From Vicinamibacteria bacterium (lineage in GTDB: Bacteria; Acidobacteriota; Vicinamibacteria; Vicinamibacterales; UBA8438), in NCBI GenBank assembly GCA_022820825.1, contig JAJEEU010000080.1:62001-126000 (forward strand): a DNA stretch of 64,000 bases, read 5' to 3'. Below, piece by piece: positions 9,680 to 18,588 of the stretch (within the stretch, counting starts at the first letter, position 1; every line of letters starts with the position of its first letter). The translations under genes were made by a program, and so were the position numbers. Below the pieces are notes generated by a model. That model was given only the letters and a program-made list of their open reading frames with translations, searched no databases and was not told the DNA's origin.

Positions 9680-10414
9680 ATGGCCCAGGCGCCCCCCGAC
9701 CCGCACCACGCCCACCGGGCGCCGGACGAGATCGCCGGCATGTTCGACCGCATCGCCGGCCGCTACGACCTGTTGAACCGTGTGCTGAGTGCGGGGCGCG
9801 ATCGCACCTGGCGCGCGCGCGCCGTCGAGACACTCCAGTTGCAGGGCGGCGAGACCGTGCTCGATCTGTGCACGGGCACGGCCGACCTGCTGCTGGCGCT
9901 GGCGCCTCCGGGCGGCGCCGCCGCGCGCGTCGTGGGGGTCGACTTCTCGACCGAGATGCTGCGCCTCGCATACCGCAAGGTACGGCGGAGTACGGCCCGC
10001 GGCGCGCTCACGCTGCTGCGGGGCGACGCCGAACGGATTCCACTCGGCGACCGTTCGGTGGACGGCGTGACCATCGGGTTCGGCATCCGCAATGTGCAGG
10101 ATCGCGTCGCCGCGCTGGCGGAGGTGCGGCGAGTGCTGCGGCCGGGGGGGCGGCTGGCGATCCTGGAGTTCGGCACCCCGGGCCCCACGCCTCTCCGGGC
10201 GGTCTACCTGTGGTATTTCCAGCGCCTGTTGCCGCTGATAGGCCGGCTCGTCTCCCGCCACGCGAGCGCCTACAGCTATCTGCCGGCGTCGGTCGGCGCA
10301 TTTCCGGCGCCCGCCGCTTTCTGCGCGATGCTGGAGCAGGCCGGCTTCGCCGACGTGCGCTGCGAACGGCTGACGCTCGGCATCGTCTGCCTCTACACCG
10401 CCCGCGCAGACTGA
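9680..10414 (+). CDS. menG: Demethylmenaquinone methyltransferase UbiE/MenG
   Basis: The 244-aa class I methyltransferase shows the UbiE/MenG signature FDRIAGRYDLLNRVLSAGRDRTWR, motif I (VLDLCTGTADLLL) and GFGIRNVQD with a downstream LAILEFGTP. It methylates demethylmenaquinone as the last step of menaquinone synthesis. It starts 5 nt after ubiX and is the last gene of the run, since an extended -10 promoter for the next gene follows immediately. Confidence 0.93.
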   Translation: MAQAPPDPHHAHRAPDEIAGMFDRIAGRYDLLNRVLSAGRDRTWRARAVETLQLQGGETVLDLCTGTADLLLALAPPGGAAARVVGVDFSTEMLRLAYRKVRRSTARGALTLLRGDAERIPLGDRSVDGVTIGFGIRNVQDRVAALAEVRRVLRPGGRLAILEFGTPGPTPLRAVYLWYFQRLLPLIGRLVSRHASAYSYLPASVGAFPAPAAFCAMLEQAGFADVRCERLTLGIVCLYTARAD

Positions 10415-10428
10415 GCTCGGGCCCCCAT

Positions 10429-10437
10429 TGCTATAAT
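10429..10437 (+). promoter_or_regulatory. Extended -10 promoter (TGCTATAAT) for the TonB-like gene
   Basis: A perfect extended -10 element TGCTATAAT lies 14 nt upstream of the ATG at 10452, inside the only gap between ubiE and the TonB-like gene. There is no good -35 hexamer at 17 nt, which is usual for TGn-type promoters. Transcription would start near 10444, giving a leader of about 8 nt. Confidence 0.6.
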
Positions 10438-10451
10438 CGGGAAACCTCCTG

Positions 10452-11609
10452 ATGCTCCTCAACCTGGACGGGCGTCCCGAAACACCGACCATCGGATCGG
10501 TGATGACCTGGCGGGACCAGGCATTGCTGTCCCTGCTGGTCCACGTGGTGGCCGTGTTGCTGGTGGTGCTGGTGCCGCGGCTGTCGTTCGTCCAGGAGGC
10601 GGCCGAGCGCCGCGCCGAGCGGCTGCGCGAGATGGCGGAGCAGGCCGAGCTGCAGGCCGAGCTGCAGGCGCAGTTGCAGGCGGAGCTGCTGCAGCAGGCG
10701 CAGCGCGACGACCAGACGTTCGTCTTCATCCAGCCGCGGGTCGAGCTCGAACCGCCGGAGCCGCCGCCGCCCGACGCCGTGCTGTCGGATCGCGACCGGG
10801 TGGCGCAGTCGCCGCTCCGGACCCTCGATCCGGAGAACCGCCTGCCGGTGGCCGAGGGTAATTCGTCGGCGTTCATCGTGGCCCCGGAGGAGTCGGAGGA
10901 AGGGCTCGACGACTTCGCGGCGGAGGGCTTCGTGGACGGTGAGGAGGATGCCGGCGCGGAGCCGGCCGACGCGCCCGCGCAGCCGGAGGAGCTCGCGGAT
11001 CAGAACGCCGCCGAGGAGGCTGCGGGAGAGGACGAGACCGAAGACACGGCGTCGGAGCCGGTCGAGGATCCCGGCCCGGTGCCCGAGATCGACAACCCGG
11101 ATCGGCCGCTCTTTGCCGACTCGTCGCTGGCGGACGCGGGCAGCGGTCCGGGCGAGCCCGGTCCGGCCGACGCGCCGCGCCTCGACCTGTCGCGCGACGG
11201 GCTGCTCGATCGCGCCGTCGAGAACCTGCGGCAACGCGTACGCAGGGAGACCTTCCGGAACTTCAGCGGGGACACCGGCCGCTTCGGCCCCGACATCCAG
11301 TTCGACTCCAAGGGCGTGGAGTTCGGACCCTGGATCCGCCGCTTCGTGGCGCAGATCCGCCGCAACTGGTTCGTCCCGTACGCGATCTGGTCGATGCACG
11401 GCCACGTCGTGCTCACCTTCAACGTGCACGCGGACGGCGCGCTCACCGACCTGACGATCGTCAGGCCGTCGCACGTCGAGGCGTTCAACAATTCGGCATA
11501 CAACGCCCTGCTGGCGTCGAACCCGACGCAGCCGCTGCCGCCCGAATACCCCGACGACCACGCCTTCTTCACCGTCACGTTCTACTTCAACGAGATGCCG
11601 CCGGCGTGA
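10452..11609 (+). CDS. TonB/TolA-like energy transducer
   Basis: The 385-aa protein has one N-terminal membrane segment (LLSLLVHVVAVLLVVLVP), a Glu/Gln/Ala-rich helical stretch (ELQAELQAQLQAELLQQ), and a long acidic Pro-rich spacer that can cross the periplasm. Its C-terminal TonB-like domain (IRRNWFVPYAIWSMHGHVVLTFNVHADGALTDLTIVRPS) is the part that contacts outer-membrane receptors or Tol partners. It would link the proton-motive force to the outer membrane. No exbB or exbD gene is adjacent. The large TonB-dependent receptor 3 kb downstream is a possible client. Confidence 0.8.
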   Translation: MLLNLDGRPETPTIGSVMTWRDQALLSLLVHVVAVLLVVLVPRLSFVQEAAERRAERLREMAEQAELQAELQAQLQAELLQQAQRDDQTFVFIQPRVELEPPEPPPPDAVLSDRDRVAQSPLRTLDPENRLPVAEGNSSAFIVAPEESEEGLDDFAAEGFVDGEEDAGAEPADAPAQPEELADQNAAEEAAGEDETEDTASEPVEDPGPVPEIDNPDRPLFADSSLADAGSGPGEPGPADAPRLDLSRDGLLDRAVENLRQRVRRETFRNFSGDTGRFGPDIQFDSKGVEFGPWIRRFVAQIRRNWFVPYAIWSMHGHVVLTFNVHADGALTDLTIVRPSHVEAFNNSAYNALLASNPTQPLPPEYPDDHAFFTVTFYFNEMPPA

Positions 11610-11692
11610 TGCGGCTCCCGACCCGCTCGCAGCAGGTCGGCTGGGTCGTGTTGCTGACTGCGCTCGGGGTGCTTGAGGCCGTCCGCGGCTTC
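11609..11692 (+). pseudogene. Truncated duplicate of the small ORF at 11866
   Basis: The ATG overlaps the TGA of the TonB-like gene. The first 22 codons read MRLPTRSQQVGWVVLLTALGVL, the same as the intact ORF at 11866, with scattered base differences (about nine in ten bases agree over roughly 80 nt). The frame then runs into the repeat element that begins about 11693. This looks like the original, translationally coupled copy, cut off by the repeat. Confidence 0.6.
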
Positions 11693-11865
11693 GTTAGATG
11701 GGGGCTGCGCCCCCAAGCCCCCCGGCCAGCCCTTGCGGGGACCCCGTTGCCCCGCGCCGGGCTGGCCGCGCCGCGCCGTGCGCGGCTTGCTCGTCGCTCA
11801 CATGTCGGGAGTACGCTCGCTCCTCGCGCCTTGTACGCGCCGTGCGCTGCATCGGACTCCGTGCC
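11693..11865 (+). repeat. Dispersed repeat with GGGGCTGCGCCCC core, copy 1
   Basis: The element starts with TTCGTTAGATGGGGGCTGCG and a perfect hairpin, followed by AAGCCCCCCGG, GCGGGGACCCC, GCCCCGCGCC and a GCCGCGCCGTGCGCGGCTTG block, then a CTCGCTCCTCGCGCCTTGTAC tail. The same order of blocks occurs at 45299 and, inverted, at 56281. The core alone occurs inverted at 29079 and 50427. It is flanked by an imperfect direct repeat of about 80 nt (11609 and 11866). Confidence 0.65.
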
Positions 11866-12048
11866 ATGAGACTCCCGACGCGCTCGCAGCAGGTCGGCTG
11901 GGTAGTGCTGCTGACTGCGCTCGGGGTGCTCGCCGCCGTCCGCATCGGCTGCAGTCAGGTGGCGGCCGGCGGTGTCGGGGATCCTCCACCACCTCCGGCC
12001 GGGTTGTTCTCGCTGGGCGCCGTGCAGGCGGGCGGCGGTCGCGGATGA
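11866..12048 (+). CDS. Small single-pass membrane protein, unknown function
   Basis: This 60-aa ORF has one hydrophobic segment (VGWVVLLTALGVLAAVRIG) followed by Cys-Ser and a Pro/Gly-rich tail (GDPPPPPAGLFSLG). A truncated copy of its start overlaps the end of the TonB-like gene, so the ancestral order was probably tonB directly followed by this gene. A role with the TonB-like protein is possible but is inference from position only. There is no clear ribosome binding site in the repeat sequence just upstream. Confidence 0.45.
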   Translation: MRLPTRSQQVGWVVLLTALGVLAAVRIGCSQVAAGGVGDPPPPPAGLFSLGAVQAGGGRG

Positions 12049-12082
12049 TAAGTTGGCAGGGTGCTTCAGAAGGAGACTTGAG

Positions 12083-13057
12083 ATGAGACTTGGATTACCG
12101 AGCCCGTGCGGTGGGGTTCTGCCGGCCCTGTTGCTTGTGCTGACCGTCCCGGCGGCGGCCGTCGCCCAGACCGGCGAGTGGAGCGCGCCGCGGACAGCGT
12201 TCGGTCAGCCGGACCTGCAGGGCGTGTGGGACTTCGCCACCATCACGCCGCTGGAGCGCCCCGAGCAGTTCGGGAACCGGGCCGTGATGACCGCCGAGGA
12301 GTCGGCCACCTACGAGCGCGAGCGGTTCGCGCTGGTGGATCACGATACCGAGGAAGGCGCCACGCTCGTCTGCGAGGGGACCGGCAACTACAACGAGTTC
12401 TGGTTCGACCGCGGGTTCGGCGACGTCGTCGAAGGGCGCCCGACGTCCCTGATCGTCGATCCGCCGAACGGGCGGATCCCGCCGCGCGTGGCCGGCGCGG
12501 GGCCCGCCGGCCGGCGCCCCCGCGGCTACGACGCGTGGGACAGCCGCGGCATAGCCGAACGCTGCCTCGCCGGCTTCAACACCGGCCCGCCCATGGTGCC
12601 GGGCGTTTACAACAACTACGTGCAGCTATTCCAGACGCCCGACTACGTGGTCGTCTACAACGAGATGATTCACGATCCGCGCATCGTGCCGCTTGACGGC
12701 CGCCCGCACCTTGCCGAGGGCATTCCGCAATGGCTTGGCAATTCGCGCGGCCGGTGGGAAGGCGAAACGCTGGTGATCGAGACGACGAATTTCTATGGCG
12801 ATACGTTCTTCACGGAGAATCACAGCGCCAGCACGAGCGTGAAGGTCACGGAGCGCTTCACGTCCGTCGGCGCGGGCGCGCTGCGCTACGAGTTCACCGT
12901 CGAGGATCCGAACACCTGGACGCGGCCCTGGACGGCGGTGGTGCGCATGACCCGGTCGGATACGCCGATCTACGAGTACGCCTGCCACGAGGGAAACTAC
13001 GGCCTGCACAACATCCTGTCGGGCGCCCGCGCCCAGGAAGACGCTGCGGGCCGCTAG
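12083..13057 (+). CDS. Secreted protein of unknown function
   Basis: The 324-aa protein has a signal peptide (GVLPALLLVLTVPAAAVAQ) and a strong ribosome binding site (AAGGAGACTTGAG before ATG 12083). The mature part begins TAFGQPDLQGVWDFATITPLERP and contains RWEGETLVIETTNFYGDTFF and YEYACHEGNYGLHNIL. These phrases recur in a large family of uncharacterised exported proteins common in Acidobacteriota and some Proteobacteria. Only a few cysteines are present and there is no recognisable catalytic motif. Its stop is 13 nt from the convergent epoxide-hydrolase-like gene. Confidence 0.75.
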   Translation: MRLGLPSPCGGVLPALLLVLTVPAAAVAQTGEWSAPRTAFGQPDLQGVWDFATITPLERPEQFGNRAVMTAEESATYERERFALVDHDTEEGATLVCEGTGNYNEFWFDRGFGDVVEGRPTSLIVDPPNGRIPPRVAGAGPAGRRPRGYDAWDSRGIAERCLAGFNTGPPMVPGVYNNYVQLFQTPDYVVVYNEMIHDPRIVPLDGRPHLAEGIPQWLGNSRGRWEGETLVIETTNFYGDTFFTENHSASTSVKVTERFTSVGAGALRYEFTVEDPNTWTRPWTAVVRMTRSDTPIYEYACHEGNYGLHNILSGARAQEDAAGR

Positions 13058-13070
13058 CCGCCGAGCGGCG

Positions 13071-14297
13071 TCAGCGGACGTCGGCGAAGAAGGCGCGGAC
13101 GTCGTTCAGCCACAGGTCCGGCGCTTCCAGGGCCGGGAAGTGGCCGCCGCGCGGCATGTCCGTCCAGCGCACGATGTTGTAGCGCTGCTCGGCCGCTTGG
13201 CGCGCCTCGGGCCCGGTGCGCGTGCGCTGGTCGTAGCGTTCCACGAACCCCGCGCAGCCGGTGGGGACCGTGATGGGGTCGTTCGGCCGCTGCGGCGCGT
13301 GGCGGTTCTCGTAGTAGAGCCGCGACGCGGACGTGATGCTGCCGGTCGCCCAGTAGATCATGATGTTCGTGAGCAGCTCGTCCTTCGTGTAGGCCTGCTC
13401 GACGTTCCCCTGGTGGTCGCTCCAGCCGTGGTACTTCTCGACGATCCAGGCCGCCAGTCCGACCGGTGAATCGTTGAGTCCATAGCCGAGGGTCTGCGTC
13501 CGCGTGCTCTGGATCTCCACGTAGCCGAAGCCGTCGGCCACCATGTCGGCCGGCCGGCCAAGGGGGACGGCGCTGCGCAGCACGCCTTCGCAGCCCACGA
13601 GGTGCAGGCCGGCGACTCGATCCGTGTCCTTGCGCGCCACCCAGCGCGCGACCGCGGCGCCCCAGTCGGAGCCGTGCACGCCGTACCGCGCGTAGCCGAG
13701 CCGCGCCATGAGCGTGACCCAGAAATCCGCCATGCGGTAGGTGTCGAAGCCGGCCTCGCGCGACTTGTCGGAGAAGCCGTAGCCCGGCATTGCCGGAATG
13801 ACGACGTGGAACGCGTCGCCGCTCGCGCCGCCGGCCGCTGCCGGATCCGCCAGCGCGTCGATCACCTTGTAGTACTCGTCGATCGAGCTGGGCCAGCCGT
13901 TGAGGACCAGCAGCGGCAGCGCGTCCGGGTGCGGCGACCGCTGGTGGATGAAGTGGATGTCGAGGCCGTCGATGTTCGTCGTGAACTGGTCGAACCGGTT
14001 CAGCCGCGCCTCCTGCGCGCGCCAGTCGAAGCCGTCGCGCCAGTACTCGACCAGCTCCCGCAGGTACGGCAGGGGGACCCCGTAATCCCAGTCTGCGGCG
14101 TTGAGCTCGTCAGGGAGGCGGGCCGCCCGAAGGCGTTCCTGCAGGTCGGCGAGCACCGCGTCCGGCACGTCGATCGTGAACGGTACGATCGCCGCCTCGC
14201 CGTCCTGCTGCTGGGCGTTCGCACGCGCGCCGAGGGTGCCCGTGATGATCGCGGCCAGCGCGGCGCAGGCAAGCGCAAGCCGTCGCATTGCGCGCAT
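13071..14297 (-). CDS. Exported epoxide hydrolase-like alpha/beta hydrolase
   Basis: The 408-aa protein has an N-terminal signal sequence (ALACAALAAIITGTLGARANAQ), then an EHN domain (FTIDVPDAVLADLQERLRAARLPDE), and an alpha/beta hydrolase domain. The oxyanion HGWP-type motif appears as NGWPSSIDEYYKV. The nucleophile elbow is VHGSDWGAAVARWV with Asp as nucleophile, and the catalytic His is in RGGHFPALEAPD. These are hallmarks of microsomal-type epoxide hydrolases. The natural substrate cannot be read from the sequence. Export is unusual for the characterised mammalian enzymes but common for bacterial members. Confidence 0.85.
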   Translation of the reverse strand: MRAMRRLALACAALAAIITGTLGARANAQQQDGEAAIVPFTIDVPDAVLADLQERLRAARLPDELNAADWDYGVPLPYLRELVEYWRDGFDWRAQEARLNRFDQFTTNIDGLDIHFIHQRSPHPDALPLLVLNGWPSSIDEYYKVIDALADPAAAGGASGDAFHVVIPAMPGYGFSDKSREAGFDTYRMADFWVTLMARLGYARYGVHGSDWGAAVARWVARKDTDRVAGLHLVGCEGVLRSAVPLGRPADMVADGFGYVEIQSTRTQTLGYGLNDSPVGLAAWIVEKYHGWSDHQGNVEQAYTKDELLTNIMIYWATGSITSASRLYYENRHAPQRPNDPITVPTGCAGFVERYDQRTRTGPEARQAAEQRYNIVRWTDMPRGGHFPALEAPDLWLNDVRAFFADVR

Positions 14298-14368
14298 GCC
14301 GAATTATAGGCGCAAGGCGGCTGCGCGAGGTCCGGGACCTGCACCCGGGAGAATGAGGTTCTGCCGGT

Positions 14369-14374
14369 TATAAT
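14369..14374 (+). promoter_or_regulatory. -10 box TATAAT upstream of the 14391 gene
   Basis: A consensus TATAAT sits 16 nt before the ATG at 14391 in the divergent gap behind the epoxide hydrolase gene. No convincing -35 is visible. The expected start of transcription near 14381 leaves a leader of about 10 nt without room for a strong ribosome binding site. Confidence 0.5.
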
Positions 14375-14390
14375 TTCTGTTTTCGCATCC

Positions 14391-14888
14391 ATGCTTCAGC
14401 GCACCTACGCCAGCCTTCTGGCCTTCGCCGCCATCGCCTGCGGCGCGCCGCAGGAACCGATGTTGCAGCCGGGCGACGACGGCTACATTCGCTTCACGGC
14501 GACGAGCGCCGAGCTCGAGCGTCGCGATCGGCCCGTGCAGTCCGAGGACCTGCAGATCCTGCGCGTGGCCGAGGCGCTGCTGGGTACGGCCGCGGACTGG
14601 AACAGCGACGACGACCGGGTGTGCGTCGACGACGAGGCGCGGGGGCGCCGCAGCCTCTTCTGCGCGCTGCACCAGGCGAGTCTCGACGTGGCGGGCGCAT
14701 ACGACCACCGGCGGACGGCGCTGCAGGAAGTGCGTTTCGCCATCGAGGACGCGACCGGCGGGCGGGCGTTCGAGCATCGCCTGCGCGACTTCAACAACCT
14801 GCCCGAAACGGATTTCGACGCTGTCGTGCAGGTGCTGCGCACGGCGCGGCAGCGGATCGCCGCCCGCCTGGAACGGTCTCCGCTGTAG
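14391..14888 (+). CDS. Putative lipoprotein, unknown function
   Basis: The 165-aa product has a short hydrophobic N-terminus ending in FAAIACGAP, which resembles a lipobox with Cys17. The rest is charged and mostly helical (LQILRVAEALLGTAADWN, DAVVQVLRTARQRIAARLE) and contains two further cysteines (RVCVDDEARG and LFCALHQAS). It lies 21 nt upstream of the large TonB-dependent receptor and may be co-expressed with it. No family was recognised. Confidence 0.6.
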   Translation: MLQRTYASLLAFAAIACGAPQEPMLQPGDDGYIRFTATSAELERRDRPVQSEDLQILRVAEALLGTAADWNSDDDRVCVDDEARGRRSLFCALHQASLDVAGAYDHRRTALQEVRFAIEDATGGRAFEHRLRDFNNLPETDFDAVVQVLRTARQRIAARLERSPL

Positions 14889-14909
14889 CCGTTTGCCGAT
14901 TTCCCAACC

Positions 14910-17900
14910 ATGTTCATCCTACGTGCAGCAGCGGTGATCGTGATGGCGCTGGCCGCAGCCGCGCCGGCATCCGCCCAGATGAACGCCGGCGAGCTGAGCG
15001 GCGTCGTCCGCGACCCGTCGGGCGGCGTGCTGCCCGGTGCGACCGTGAGCGCCTCGCAGGTCGACAGCGGCCTGACGTTGGAGCGGGTCACCGACGGCGA
15101 GGGCCGCTTCTACTTCGCGTCGCTGCAGATCGGCGAGTGGGAGGTCACGGTTTCCATGCCGGGTTTCCGCCCCGTGGTGCAGACCGGCATCCTGCTCGAG
15201 ATCGGCCGCAACCTGGAGCTGCAGTACACGCTGGAGCTCGGTCAGGTCACCGAGGCCGTGGTGGTCACCGCGCCGGCGCCGCTGTTGCAGCTCACGACAG
15301 CCGAAATCAGCGACGTGATCGAGTCCCGGCAGGTGGACAGCATCCCGCTCAACGGCCGCCAGTTCCTCCAGCTCGCGCAACTCAGCCCGGCCGTGGTCAT
15401 ACCGCCGTCGGGCACGCGCGGCGCGGCGCTGCAGCAGGCGGGGGCGCTGCCCAACGTCGGCGGGCAGCGCGCGGGACACAACATCTACCTGCTCGACGGC
15501 GTGAAGGTGACCGACGAGCTGTTCAACAACCTCGTCATCAACCCGTCGGTCGACTCCATCAGCGAGTTCAAGATTCAGAAATCGATGTATCCGCCGGAAT
15601 TCGGCGGCAAGGCTTCGGCGCTGATCAACGTCGCCACCAAGTCTGGCTACAACGCGTTCAGCGGCAGCGCGTTCGCGTTCCTGCGCGACGAGCGCTTCGA
15701 CGCGCACAACTACTTCGATCCGCCCGACGAGCCGGTGCCGCCGCTCGATCAGGGCCAGTACGGAGGCACGGTGGGCGGTCCGATCGTGCGCGACCGCACG
15801 TTCTTCTTCGTCAGCTACGAGGGGCAGCGGACCGACCGCTCCCTCACGCAGACGTTCTCGGTGCCGTCTCCGGCGGTGCGCGGCGGCGACTTCTCGGGAT
15901 ACGCGCCGATTTGCGACCCCCTCAGCCGCGATCCGCTCAGCGGGGCGTGCGGCAGCTTCTTTCCCGGCAACCGGATTCCCGCCGCGCGGATCGACCCGAT
16001 CGCCACGACTCTGCTGGCGCACACGCCGCTGCCCAACGGGCCGGGGGAGGTGCAGAACCTGACGGCGGTCGAGACGCTCGACCGCAACATCGACCAGTTC
16101 AGCGCGCGCATCGACCAGCGGCTCGGGCTGAGCGACCAGTTGTTCGTGCGTTTCAGCACGTTCGACGCGCTGGAGCTCCAGCCGTTCGGCACGAGCGTGC
16201 TGCAGGAGTCGCTCGTGCCCGGCTTCGGCCGCACGCTTGCCACCGAGACGCGAAATCTGGCGGTCAGCTATACGCGCGCCATAAACAACCGGATGCTCAA
16301 CGAGTTGCGCTTCGGGTGGATGCGCGTCGGCGGCGGCCAGCGCAGCCTGAATGCCGGCAACGACTTCGCGGCGCGCGCCGGCCTGCTGGGCGTGACCGCC
16401 GACCCGCGGGACGCGGGCTTCCCGCAGATCTCCACCGGCGGACTGTACAGCGTGATGGGCGACCCGACCACGTTCGTGCACCGCAACAACGAGCACTTCG
16501 AGCTCTACGAGAACCTGCTGATCGACCGCGGCCATCACCACCTGAAGTTCGGCGCCTACCTGTTCCACCTGCGGTTCAGGCCCGAGAATCCGGACACGGC
16601 GCGCGGCGCGTTCTCCTATACCGGACAGTTCAGCGGCAATGCCCTGGGCGACTTCCTGCTCGGCTATCCGGTGGCGGCGCGCTCGGGGATTGGCGGGCGC
16701 GGTGCGGAGGACGGTCGCACCACCTGGTTCCATACCTACGCCCAGGACGACTGGCGCGTGCGCGACGACCTCACGCTGAACTTCGGGCTGCGCTACGAGA
16801 TCAACCAGCACATGCGGGACGTGGAGAACCGGCTGTCGACGATCGACCTGTCGGTGCCCGGCGGCCGGTACGTGATCGCAAGCGACGCGCAGGGCAACAT
16901 CTCGCCGGCGGCACACGCCCTGTTGCCGCTGATGCCGATTCCATGGGTGGCCTCCAGCGAGATCGGCTGGGACAACAGCCTCTTGCGGCCCAGCAGGAAG
17001 CGCTTCGCGCCGCGGCTGGGCGTGGCCTGGACGCCCGGCGACGGCGCCGACGTCGTCGTGCGCGGCGGCTACGGGATATTCCTCAACCAGTGGGCCTACA
17101 GCGTGCAGACCGCGTTTGCGCGCAACCTGCCGTTCTTCTATCTCAAGCAGGTCGACGTCCCGATCGAGCAGCGCGTGCCGCAACTGGAAACACGCGACAT
17201 CCTGACGGCGGACGCCACGGGCACCATCGGCGGCTCGATCATGGACTACGACTACCAGGTGGAATACACGCAGACGTGGAGCGGCGGTGTGCAGGCCGAG
17301 CTGCTCCCGGGCACGGCGTTCGAGGTGTTCTACATGGGGTCGTACACGATCGGGGCGGACAACTCGACGATCCACAACGTGCCCCGGCCCGGACCCGGAC
17401 CGCTGGCGCCGCGCCGCGCCGTGCCGGAGCTTGCCGGCATCCGCGCGATACGCTTCGACGGCAAGTCGATCTACCACGCCGTGACGTTCAAGGCGGTGCG
17501 CCGGCTGCGCGAGGGCGTCTCGTTCGACGTCGCCTACACGCTGTCGCGGTCGCGCGACGACGCCTCGAGCCCGGGCGCCACCGCGTTCGAGGCCAACGTG
17601 CCGCAGGACGTGCGCAACATCTTCCCGGGCGAGAACGCGCTCTCCAGCTTCGACCGCCGCCACCAGTTCGTGGGCAGCGGCACGTACGAGCTGCCGTTCC
17701 TGCGCGGCCGCGGCGGCTGGCTGGAGGGTGCGCTCGGCAACTGGCGTCTGACCGGTGTCGTGATGCTGCAGTCGGGCGCGCCGTTCACGGTGAATCTGAC
17801 CGAGGATCGCGCGAACATCGGCGCCGGACCGGCCCAGCGCCCCGATCTCCTCCGGGATCCCAATCTGCCCCGCGGAGAGCGGACCGCCGATCGCTGGTTC

Positions 17901-18179
17901 GACACCGCGGCGTTCGCGCTGCAGGCGCCGTTCACCTTCGGCAGCGCCGGACGCAACCCGGTGTTCGCCCCGGGGCTGGCGAACGTCGACGTGGCGGTGC
18001 ACAAGCACTGGTACCTGGAAGGCGGCGGGGAGCTGGAATTCCGTTGGGAGGTGTTCAACCTGCTCAACCGCGCCAACTTCGACGTCCCGAACCGCTTCTT
18101 CGGCTCGCCGAACTTCGGCCGCATCTTCAGCGCCGGCACGGCCCGCGAGATGCAGTTCGGCCTGCGCTACAGGTTTTAG
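14910..18179 (+). CDS. Oar-type TonB-dependent receptor
   Basis: The 1089-aa outer-membrane protein starts with a signal peptide (VIVMALAAAAPASAQ), followed by a CarboxypepD_reg-like beta-sandwich (residues about 28-115: GVVRDPSGGVLPGATV, GRFYFASLQIGEWEVTV). A plug domain comes next (SIPLNGRQFLQLAQLSP, NIYLLDGVKVTDELFNN) and then a barrel of about 800 residues ending in FGLRYRF with C-terminal Phe. This architecture is expanded in Acidobacteriota. It imports or binds an unidentified ligand across the outer membrane, powered by TonB. The segment DVPNRFFGSPNFGRIFSAGTAREMQFGLRYRF-like end is typical of the group. Confidence 0.93.
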   Translation: MFILRAAAVIVMALAAAAPASAQMNAGELSGVVRDPSGGVLPGATVSASQVDSGLTLERVTDGEGRFYFASLQIGEWEVTVSMPGFRPVVQTGILLEIGRNLELQYTLELGQVTEAVVVTAPAPLLQLTTAEISDVIESRQVDSIPLNGRQFLQLAQLSPAVVIPPSGTRGAALQQAGALPNVGGQRAGHNIYLLDGVKVTDELFNNLVINPSVDSISEFKIQKSMYPPEFGGKASALINVATKSGYNAFSGSAFAFLRDERFDAHNYFDPPDEPVPPLDQGQYGGTVGGPIVRDRTFFFVSYEGQRTDRSLTQTFSVPSPAVRGGDFSGYAPICDPLSRDPLSGACGSFFPGNRIPAARIDPIATTLLAHTPLPNGPGEVQNLTAVETLDRNIDQFSARIDQRLGLSDQLFVRFSTFDALELQPFGTSVLQESLVPGFGRTLATETRNLAVSYTRAINNRMLNELRFGWMRVGGGQRSLNAGNDFAARAGLLGVTADPRDAGFPQISTGGLYSVMGDPTTFVHRNNEHFELYENLLIDRGHHHLKFGAYLFHLRFRPENPDTARGAFSYTGQFSGNALGDFLLGYPVAARSGIGGRGAEDGRTTWFHTYAQDDWRVRDDLTLNFGLRYEINQHMRDVENRLSTIDLSVPGGRYVIASDAQGNISPAAHALLPLMPIPWVASSEIGWDNSLLRPSRKRFAPRLGVAWTPGDGADVVVRGGYGIFLNQWAYSVQTAFARNLPFFYLKQVDVPIEQRVPQLETRDILTADATGTIGGSIMDYDYQVEYTQTWSGGVQAELLPGTAFEVFYMGSYTIGADNSTIHNVPRPGPGPLAPRRAVPELAGIRAIRFDGKSIYHAVTFKAVRRLREGVSFDVAYTLSRSRDDASSPGATAFEANVPQDVRNIFPGENALSSFDRRHQFVGSGTYELPFLRGRGGWLEGALGNWRLTGVVMLQSGAPFTVNLTEDRANIGAGPAQRPDLLRDPNLPRGERTADRWFDTAAFALQAPFTFGSAGRNPVFAPGLANVDVAVHKHWYLEGGGELEFRWEVFNLLNRANFDVPNRFFGSPNFGRIFSAGTAREMQFGLRYRF

Positions 18180-18286
18180 GAAGAACGTTGCGGCGAGAAA
18201 GGCCATAATTTCGTACGGCCAAGAAGCGAAGGAGAATTTCGGTGAGCGTGACCCGACACCAAAGCGCCAAGGCAACGGAATAGAGC

Positions 18287-18547
18287 ATGTCGGAAACCCG
18301 TTGGGAGACTCCTGGTCGGCGTAAGTCTGAGGTGCTTCACTACGCCGTCCGCGACGTACCGAGGCTAACGCTTTCGAAGCGACCGTCTGCTTCGCCCCCC
18401 AAGCACGATCCTGACAAGGAGTACCACTTCAGATATCGGGCCAAGAAGCACAGGTCGCTGCCCCATGTCGTCAAGTTCTCGGGAGGCCGCTCGAGCGGCA
18501 TGCTGCTGTTTACGCTGCTGGAGAACGGACTACTCAGCCTGAAGTGA
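18287..18547 (+). pseudogene. N-terminal fragment of a PP-loop (PAPS reductase-like) gene
   Basis: The 86-aa frame ends abruptly after HVVKFSGGRSSGMLLFTLLENGLL. FSGGRSSG is the nucleotide-binding PP-loop of phosphoadenosine phosphosulfate reductase-like proteins, such as those found in mobile or defence islands. A complete family member continues for well over 200 further residues, which are missing. Base composition of this and the next genes is visibly less GC-rich than the surroundings. I read it as the stub of a gene lost by deletion in a small acquired island. Confidence 0.6.
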
Positions 18548-18588
18548 CGAGAACCTAACTTGAAGAGGAGATTCTACGGAACGTTCTT

